A stretch of DNA of 33,180 nt from Oscillospiraceae bacterium (GTDB lineage Bacteria > Bacillota > Clostridia > Christensenellales > Aristaeellaceae), in NCBI GenBank assembly GCA_031270865.1, contig JAISWI010000029.1, positions 1-33,180 on the forward strand, read 5' to 3'. Made by a program: the position numbers and the translations under genes. Below are positions 24,205 to 33,180 of this stretch, piece by piece; the first letter of the stretch is position 1; each line of letters opens with the position of its first letter. Below the pieces are notes generated by a model. The model searched no databases, was not told the origin of the DNA, and saw only the letters and a program-made list of their open reading frames with translations.

Positions 24205-25110
24205 TTACCGCCCGGCCTCCCGGCCAGACCCGCTTCCCCTGATCGTCCAGACCGTCACAGCCGCGATTACGATTATTCCCCCGGCCAGCGCCCGGGGTCC
24301 GGGGGCCTCGCCATCGAATATATATACCCATAACGGATTTAGTATCGGCTCGACGATCCCCAGCAGGCACGCGGCCAGCGGCGGGCACTTCCCCGCCGCC
24401 AGCCCGAACAGCACATAGGGCGCGCCCAGCTGGAATACGCCAAGCGCCAGCATGTTCCGGACAGCCGCGCCAGTCAGCGGGCTTGCCGTCAGGAACAGGA
24501 ACGGCAGGCCGATCGCGGCGGTCAGCAGGTGCCCCAGCACGATCCCCGACATGCGCGAGTCCCCGTCGGTCCGGCCCGAGGTCAGGAACATCCCGCCGAA
24601 GAACAGCCCGCTGGCCAGCGCGAGCATGTTCCCCGTCAGGTTCCCCGAGCCCAGCCTGTCCGCGAAGCACAGCGCGATCCCGCCCAGCGTGACCGCGACC
24701 ACGACGTAGTCCGACCGCCTGAACCGCTGGCGGTATACCACCGCCGATATAACCAATATATACACCGGCGCGGAGTACTGCAGCACGATCGCGTTGGCCG
24801 AGGTGGTAAGCTTGTTGGCAGCTACGAACGTGAGGAACGTCAGGCTCAGCACAACCCCGCTAAGCGCGGAGCCTCTGTTAACGGTAAAGCGCATGCCGCG
24901 CCAGCGCATGAACGCGTATGCCACGCCCGCCGCGATCAGGCTGCGCCCGCCAGCGATGGCCATCGGGTTCCACGGTATCGACTTGATGAATATCCCCGCG
25001 ACCGACCACAGCGCGGCGCAGGCGAGCATCTGGGCGATGGCGGTCCCGCGCTCGCGGGACTGGGGGTTAGGCGCTGGGACGGCTGGGTTGGGCGCGGTTT
25101 GGCTGGGCAT
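24205..25110 (-). CDS. DMT superfamily (EamA-type) transporter
   Basis: This 301-residue membrane protein has the two-EamA-domain layout of the drug/metabolite transporter superfamily, with about ten hydrophobic segments. Examples are IAQMLACAALWSVAGIFIK, ALSGVVLSLTFLTFVAANK, AIVLQYSAPVYILVISAVV and a C-terminal ALAGGIIVIAAVTVWTI. ALWSVAGIFIK and QYSAPVYIL are family-typical. The two halves are repeats of each other. Such proteins export amino acids, nucleosides or other small metabolites; the substrate is unknown. The N-terminal 24 residues are Pro-rich and cytosolic. ATG 25110 has GGGAGG seven bases upstream. It is divergent from rpoB; its own promoter was not identified with confidence. 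Confidence 0.93.
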   Translation of the reverse strand: MPSQTAPNPAVPAPNPQSRERGTAIAQMLACAALWSVAGIFIKSIPWNPMAIAGGRSLIAAGVAYAFMRWRGMRFTVNRGSALSGVVLSLTFLTFVAANKLTTSANAIVLQYSAPVYILVISAVVYRQRFRRSDYVVVAVTLGGIALCFADRLGSGNLTGNMLALASGLFFGGMFLTSGRTDGDSRMSGIVLGHLLTAAIGLPFLFLTASPLTGAAVRNMLALGVFQLGAPYVLFGLAAGKCPPLAACLLGIVEPILNPLWVYIFDGEAPGPRALAGGIIVIAAVTVWTIRGSGSGREAGR

Positions 25111-25158
25111 GCTGTCCTCCCTGTCCGGTTTTCCAAAAAAATTTCCCGCCCGGCCCTA

Positions 25159-25187
25159 TTGACAGGCTGGACGAAGTATGCTATCAT
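25159..25187 (+). promoter_or_regulatory. Strong promoter of rpoB
   Basis: A consensus TTGACA (25159-25164) and extended -10 TGCTATCAT (hexamer 25182-25187) are 17 bases apart. Transcription would begin near 25194, leaving a leader of about 235 nt before rpoB. Confidence 0.88.
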
Positions 25188-25194
25188 TTAAAAT

Positions 25195-25231
25195 TGCACC
25201 AGTTTGGGAGATTCTATGCTCCCAAGGTGCA
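25195..25231 (+). other. 5'-terminal hairpin of the rpoB leader
   Basis: TGCACC, a three-base bulge (AGT) and TTGGGAG pair with CTCCCAA and GGTGCA around an eight-base loop. The hairpin begins at the predicted first base of the transcript. Such 5' hairpins often protect mRNA from 5'-end decay; that role is inferred. Confidence 0.65.
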
Positions 25232-25309
25232 TATTTCGTGACGCTCTGACATGATTCTACACCAGTTCGCGCCGCGTGGCAATAGGGGAGGGGGCGTTTG
25301 CGCGCGGTA

Positions 25310-25407
25310 CGGGCCGGATTTTTTACCCGGCGCAACGATAATCGGCGCTTTGAGTAAACGGGCTGGAATTTTTTTCCCAGGTGGTAACGATCGGCGCGGA
25401 CGCGCCG
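25310..25407 (+). other. Duplicated hairpin module in the rpoB leader
   Basis: Two copies of a roughly 39-base module lie at 25310-25348 and 25359-25397. Each has a short stem around a T-rich loop, followed by AACGAT and CGGCGC. The stems are CCGG/CCGG in the first and CTGG/CCAG in the second, a compensatory change. A CGGCGC/GCGCCG hairpin (25392-25407) ends just before the ribosome binding site of rpoB. The layout suggests a regulatory RNA leader, not a known riboswitch. The 25111-25427 gap holds no gene besides these elements and the promoter. Confidence 0.65.
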
Positions 25408-25427
25408 CAATGGAGAGGGGGGGTTCC

Positions 25428-28400
25428 GTGATTCACAAGGTGCCTATGGGAAAACTGCGTGAACGGGTCAGCTTTTCGCGGATAGCGGAAGTGCTGGAGA
25501 TGCCGAACCTGATCGAGGTTCAGAAGAACTCATACCACCGCTTCCTCAAGGAGGACCTGCGGGAGGTGCTGGCCGACGTGTCGCCCATCACCGACTACAG
25601 CGAGAACCTCGTGCTGGAGTTCGTGGACTACTCGCTGGACGACAAGCCCAAGAACTCCGTTGAGAAATGCAAGGAGCGCGACCTGACGTACGCCGCGCCG
25701 CTTAAGGTGTTCGTCAGGCTTAAGAATAAGGAAACGGGCGAGATCAAGGAGTCCGACGTGTTCATGGGCGACTTCCCGCTGATGACGGACAACGGCACGT
25801 TCATCATCAACGGCGCGGAGCGCGTCGTCATAAGCCAGCTGGTGCGCAGCCCCGGCGCGTATTACACCGCCTCGCGGGACAAGGCGGGCAAGCTGCTATA
25901 CAGCGCGACGCTGATCCCCAACCGGGGCGCGTGGCTGGAATACGAGACCGACAGCAACGACGTGATGTGGGTGCGCGTGGACCGCGCGAGGAAGCTGCCC
26001 ATCACGATCATACTGCGCGCGCTGGGCTACGGCACGGACGCGGAGATATCCCGCCTGTTCGGTGAGGACGACCGCCTGGCCGCCACGATTGCCCGCGACG
26101 ACGACAGCAAGACCGAGGAGGACGGCCTGCTTGAGATATACCGCCGCCTCCGCCCCGGCGAGCCCCCGACGGTGGATTCGGCGCGGAGCCTGCTCAACAG
26201 CCTGTTCTTTGACCCGAAGCGCTACGACCTGATGCGCGTGGGCCGGCATAAGTTCAACAAGAAGCTCTCGCTGGCCGCGAGGCTGTCCGGCCAGATCGCC
26301 GCGTCCGCCATCATCCACCCGGAGACCGGGGAGGTTCTGGCCGAGGAAGGCTCGCGCGTCAGCCCGGAAACCGCGCGGGCCATCGAGGACGCGGGCGTCG
26401 CCTCCGCCGAGGCGATGGTCGACGGCCACAGGCTGCGCATAGTGGGCAACTGCTTCGTAGACGCGTCGAAGTGGCTGCCCTTCCCGCCGGCGTCGGCGGG
26501 GATCGTGGAGAAGGTCCACCTGCCCACGCTGCGCGAGTTGTTAAAGCACGTCGAGCTGGACGGGCTGGACGATGGGCAGCTGCGCCAGCTGGTCAAGGAG
26601 AATATCTCCCAGCTGGTGCCCAAACACATAATGGTCGACGATATCGCGGCGTCCATCAACTACCTGATCGGGCTAAACTACGGCGTGGGCCACACCGACG
26701 ACATCGACCACCTGGGCAACCGTCGCGTCCGCTCGGTGGGCGAGCTGCTGCAAAACCAGATACGCATCGGCATGTCGCGCCTGGAGCGCGTGGTCAAGGA
26801 GCGCATGGCCATCCAGGATACCAACGACACGCGCCCGCAGGAGCTTATCAACATACGCCCGGTCTCCGCCGCGATCAAGGAATTCTTCGGGTCGAGCCAG
26901 CTGTCCCAGTTCCTGGACCAGCCCAACCCGCTGGCCGATCTTACCCATAAGCGCCGCCTCTCCGCGCTGGGCCCGGGCGGGCTGAACCGCGAGCGGGCGT
27001 CCTTCGAGGTCCGCGACGTGCACTATTCGCACTACTCGCGCATCTGCCCGGTTGAAACCCCCGAAGGCCCGAACATCGGGCTTATCGGATCGCTGGCCAC
27101 GTACGCGCGGATAAACGAGTATGGCTTCATCGAGGCGCCATACCGCCGCGTAGACCGCGCGGCGCGGACCGTCACGCCCGAGATAGTATACCTCTCCGCG
27201 GACGAGGAAGACAAGTACGTCGTCGCGCAGGCGAACGAGCCGCTGGACGAGCAGGGCCATTTCATCAACGAGCGCGTGGCCGCGCGCATCAAGGCGGAGA
27301 TCACCGCGGTCCCGCGCGACAAGGTGGACTTCATCGACGTCAGCCCCAAGCAGGTCGTGTCGGTCGCGACGGCCATGATCCCGTTTTTGGAGAACGACGA
27401 CGCCATCAGAGCGCTGATGGGCTCGAACATGCAGCGCCAGGCCGTGCCGCTGCTGATTCCCGAGGCGCCCATCATCGGCACGGGCATGGAGTATAAGACC
27501 GCGCGGGATTCCGGCGTGGTGGTTATCGCCAATGAGGACGGCGTGGTCGAGCGCGTCAGCGCGGAACAGATCAGCGTAAGGGGCGCGGATCACTCGCTGC
27601 GCCAGTACCGCCTGCATAAGTTCACCCGCTCCAACCAGGGCACGTGCATCAACCAACGCCCGATAGTAAGCGCGGGCGAGCGGATAGAGCGCGGACAGGT
27701 CATAGCGGACGGTCCATCCACCGAGAAGGGCGAGATCGGCCTGGGCCGGAACATACTCATGGGCTTCATGACATGGGAGGGCTACAACTACGAGGACGCC
27801 ATCCTGATCAGCGAGAAGCTGGTCAAGGAGGACATCTTCACCTCCATCCACATAGAGGAGTACGAGACCGAGGCCCGCGACACCAAGCTAGGCCCCGAGG
27901 AGATCACCCGCGACATACCCAACGTCGGCGAGGACGCGCTGCGCGACCTGGACGAGTCCGGCGTGATCCGCATAGGCGCGGAGGTCCGCGCGGGCGACAT
28001 CCTGGTCGGCAAGGTCACGCCCAAGGGCGAGACCGAGCTGACCGCGGAAGAGCGGCTGCTCCGCGCGATATTCGGTGAGAAGGCCCGCGAGGTGCGCGAC
28101 ACGTCCCTGCGCGTGCCCCACGGCGAATATGGGATCATCGTGGACGTCAAGACGTTCACCCGCGAGAACCGCGACGAGCTATCCCCTGGCGTCAACAAGA
28201 TGGTGCGCGTGTACATCGCCCAGAAGCGAAAGATATCCGTGGGCGACAAGATGGCCGGGCGGCACGGCAACAAGGGCGTCATATCCCGCATCATGCGCGA
28301 GGAGGATATGCCCTTCCTGCCCGACGGCACGCCGCTGCAGATCGTGCTCAACCCGCTGGGCGTGCCCAGCCGGATGAACATCGGGCAGGTGCTGGAGGTC

Positions 28401-29162
28401 CACCTGGGCATGGCGGCCAAGGCGCTGGGCTGGCACGTGGCGACCACCGTCTTCGACGGCGCGAGCAAGGACGACATAGACGACGCGCTCAAGGCCGCCG
28501 GGCTTAACCCCACCGGCAAGACCATCCTCTACGACGGGCGCACCGGCGAGGCGTTCGAGAATGAGGTCACCGTCGGTTATATGTATATACTTAAACTCTC
28601 GCACCTGGTTGACGATAAGATCCACGCGCGGTCGACGGGACCATACTCGCTGGTCACGCAGCAGCCGCTGGGCGGCAAGGCGCAGTTTGGCGGGCAGCGG
28701 TTCGGGGAGATGGAGGTCTGGGCGCTGGAGGCTTACGGCGCGGCCAACACCCTCCAAGAGATACTGACCGTCAAGTCAGACGACGTGGTCGGACGCGTCA
28801 AGACGTACGAGGCCATCGTAAAGGGCAAGAACATCCCGGAGCCGGGCGTGCCCGAATCGTTCAAGGTACTGATTAAGGAGCTGCAGTCCCTCGCGCTGGA
28901 TATCAAGGTCCTCAGCGAGGATAAGCAGGTCATTGAGATACGCGAGACCGACGACGACGACCTGGAGCCGCTGGACGTCAACCTGGCCGGCAGCGAGGAC
29001 CTGTTGGAAACCCCGCCGCAGCTGGACGAGGAGGACGAGGACGACCTGGACGATCTCGCCCTTGACGACCTGTATAACCTTGACGACTCCATGGGCGACC
29101 TGATCGACCTGGGCCTGGACGACGACCTGCCCGAAGGGGCGGGCGGCGGAACGGCCGACTGA
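25428..29162 (+). CDS. rpoB: DNA-directed RNA polymerase subunit beta
   Basis: This 1244-residue protein is the beta subunit of RNA polymerase. The N-terminus [19 protein letters not shown] fits the family when the start is GTG 25428, with GAGGGGGGG upstream; the frame remains open to 25251, but that part overlaps the structured leader. The rifampicin region, [21 protein letters not shown]..., is at about residues 488-515. Asp497, His507 and Ser512 (E. coli D516, H526, S531) are kept, while E. coli N518 is Pro499. [10 protein letters not shown] and [24 protein letters not shown] are diagnostic. The last 75 residues form a very acidic tail. It is not preceded by rplJ-rplL, as it is in most Bacillota. 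rpoC starts 24 bases after the stop. Confidence 0.99.
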   Translation: MIHKVPMGKLRERVSFSRIAEVLEMPNLIEVQKNSYHRFLKEDLREVLADVSPITDYSENLVLEFVDYSLDDKPKNSVEKCKERDLTYAAPLKVFVRLKNKETGEIKESDVFMGDFPLMTDNGTFIINGAERVVISQLVRSPGAYYTASRDKAGKLLYSATLIPNRGAWLEYETDSNDVMWVRVDRARKLPITIILRALGYGTDAEISRLFGEDDRLAATIARDDDSKTEEDGLLEIYRRLRPGEPPTVDSARSLLNSLFFDPKRYDLMRVGRHKFNKKLSLAARLSGQIAASAIIHPETGEVLAEEGSRVSPETARAIEDAGVASAEAMVDGHRLRIVGNCFVDASKWLPFPPASAGIVEKVHLPTLRELLKHVELDGLDDGQLRQLVKENISQLVPKHIMVDDIAASINYLIGLNYGVGHTDDIDHLGNRRVRSVGELLQNQIRIGMSRLERVVKERMAIQDTNDTRPQELINIRPVSAAIKEFFGSSQLSQFLDQPNPLADLTHKRRLSALGPGGLNRERASFEVRDVHYSHYSRICPVETPEGPNIGLIGSLATYARINEYGFIEAPYRRVDRAARTVTPEIVYLSADEEDKYVVAQANEPLDEQGHFINERVAARIKAEITAVPRDKVDFIDVSPKQVVSVATAMIPFLENDDAIRALMGSNMQRQAVPLLIPEAPIIGTGMEYKTARDSGVVVIANEDGVVERVSAEQISVRGADHSLRQYRLHKFTRSNQGTCINQRPIVSAGERIERGQVIADGPSTEKGEIGLGRNILMGFMTWEGYNYEDAILISEKLVKEDIFTSIHIEEYETEARDTKLGPEEITRDIPNVGEDALRDLDESGVIRIGAEVRAGDILVGKVTPKGETELTAEERLLRAIFGEKAREVRDTSLRVPHGEYGIIVDVKTFTRENRDELSPGVNKMVRVYIAQKRKISVGDKMAGRHGNKGVISRIMREEDMPFLPDGTPLQIVLNPLGVPSRMNIGQVLEVHLGMAAKALGWHVATTVFDGASKDDIDDALKAAGLNPTGKTILYDGRTGEAFENEVTVGYMYILKLSHLVDDKIHARSTGPYSLVTQQPLGGKAQFGGQRFGEMEVWALEAYGAANTLQEILTVKSDDVVGRVKTYEAIVKGKNIPEPGVPESFKVLIKELQSLALDIKVLSEDKQVIEIRETDDDDLEPLDVNLAGSEDLLETPPQLDEEDEDDLDDLALDDLYNLDDSMGDLIDLGLDDDLPEGAGGGTAD

Positions 29163-29186
29163 TTTCCGGCATAAGGAGGCAGCGCC

Positions 29187-32726
<3,540 letters not shown>

Positions 32727-32750
32727 TCGGCGGCAGGCGAGAGATTATAC

Positions 32751-32780
32751 TTGACAAACCATGCCCGGGTATGGTAGAAT
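32751..32780 (+). promoter_or_regulatory. Promoter with palindromic spacer before the L7Ae-like gene
   Basis: A consensus TTGACA (32751-32756) and TAGAAT (32775-32780, with TG two bases upstream of it) are 18 bases apart. The spacer is an imperfect palindrome, ACCATGCCCGGGTATGGT (32758-32775), with 8 of 9 pairs matching. A protein bound there would block RNA polymerase directly. Confidence 0.75.
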
Positions 32781-32842
32781 ACTAGGGTTTGCATTGATGG
32801 TCACCGAAAACCCGTGGGAACATGGGGATGGGGGCGCTCGGT

Positions 32843-33091
32843 ATGGTCGATCGGCTCGCCCGCGCGGTGTCGAGGGCCGCGGGCTCCAGGCAGGTGCTGC
32901 GTGGAGTCCGCGAAGGGAAACTGGTCGTGGCGTATGTCGCCAGGGATGCCGATCCGTTTGTGACGCGTCCAGTGGCGGACGCTTGCGAGAAGGTCGGCGT
33001 GCCCGTCATAGAGGTTGACGATATGGCTTCGCTGGGGAAGGCGTGCGGGCTAAGCGTGGGCGCCGCCGCAGCGGGCATATTAAGGGGTTAG
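32843..33091 (+). CDS. ybxF: L7Ae/L30e-like ribosomal protein (YbxF family)
   Basis: This 82-residue protein belongs to the L7Ae/L30e/S12e/Gadd45 family, whose members bind kink-turn RNA. EGKLVVAYVARDADPFVTRPVADACEK matches the YbxF pattern. In Bacillus the gene lies between rpoC and rpsL; here it follows rpoC by 116 bases, in agreement. ATG 32843 gives the usual short N-terminus and has GGGGG eight bases upstream. ATG 32822 and ATG 32828 are in-frame alternatives with weaker sites. Repeat copy 3 begins seven bases after its stop, so the neighbouring rpsL, if present, lies beyond the window. Confidence 0.88.
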   Translation: MVDRLARAVSRAAGSRQVLRGVREGKLVVAYVARDADPFVTRPVADACEKVGVPVIEVDDMASLGKACGLSVGAAAAGILRG

Positions 33092-33098
33092 GCCGCCT

Positions 33099-33180
33099 GG
33101 AGGAACAACCTACCCTGGCCACGAGGGTCCAGCGTCACGCTGGTCAGGGGGTCAAGGGGGGTGAAACCCCCTTGCGGGGT
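33099..33180 (-). repeat. Dispersed hairpin-rich repeat, copy 3 (inverted, cut by window end)
   Basis: The reverse complement of copies 1 and 2, beginning GGAGGAACAACC. It is identical to them over the central 70-odd bases and differs only in the AGG triplet before the TTGTTCCTCC end. The first stem of the element lies beyond the window. Relative to the gene it follows, it has the same orientation as copy 1 has to its gene. Confidence 0.88.

Noticed and set aside
25251..25427. N-terminal extension of the rpoB frame
   Set aside because: The family's N-terminus begins at GTG 25428 and the extension is the structured leader RNA.
25194..25427. Known r-protein leader or riboswitch (such as the L10 leader) before rpoB
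   Set aside because: No match to the kink-turn or other features of known leaders was recognised, and no rplJ follows.

Overview
The window is a GC-rich chromosomal segment (roughly 60% G+C by eye) that looks like an anaerobic member of the Bacillota, probably an uncultured Clostridia-type lineage. The reasons are the glycyl-radical enzyme with its radical-SAM activase, strong AGGAGG-type ribosome binding sites, Firmicutes-type RpoB and RpoC, and an L7Ae-like protein directly after rpoC. No tRNA, rRNA, CRISPR array, prophage or transposase gene was seen. Genus-level placement is not possible from this sequence alone.

Layout. (1) 1-4149, minus strand: a GGGtGRT-family protein with its NifU/IscU-like partner, then two Gfo/Idh/MocA oxidoreductases. 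(2) 4150-7533: a divergent promoter region with a perfect 22-bp direct repeat, then a radical-SAM activase and a glycyl-radical enzyme whose active-site loop reads Cys-His-Trp instead of Cys-x-Glu. (3) 7557-10113: a MerR regulator, a MerR-type promoter with a 19-bp spacer, a secreted DUF362 protein and an aldo/keto reductase. (4) 10114-10572: a hairpin-rich stretch holding one copy of a dispersed repeat that also sits at both ends of the window. (5) 10573-15327: MarR regulator, GAPDH, ParA, ParB and a DUF1015 protein. (6) 15430-20237: a mannitol-dehydrogenase/fructuronate-reductase-type enzyme, a repeat-filled divergent region, a CoA-transferase and a GHMP kinase that resembles plant galacturonokinase. 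(7) 20302-25110: an ABC ATPase-permease fusion, an AT-richer fucosyltransferase-like gene and a DMT transporter. (8) 25159-33091: rpoB with its own strong promoter and a structured leader of about 235 nt, rpoC, and an L7Ae-like gene with its own promoter.

How the parts relate. The activase and the glycyl-radical enzyme form one two-gene unit. The divergent oxidoreductases may act on the same sugar or polyol pathway, but that is inference. MerR, DUF362 and the reductase look like a stress-responsive unit. ParA, ParB and DUF1015 are tightly packed and probably co-transcribed. The uronate-type dehydrogenase and the galacturonokinase-like kinase hint at acid-sugar metabolism. The most interesting observations are the repeat family with compensatory base changes, the atypical glycyl-radical active site, the duplicated hairpin module in the rpoB leader, and the galacturonokinase-like kinase in a bacterium.
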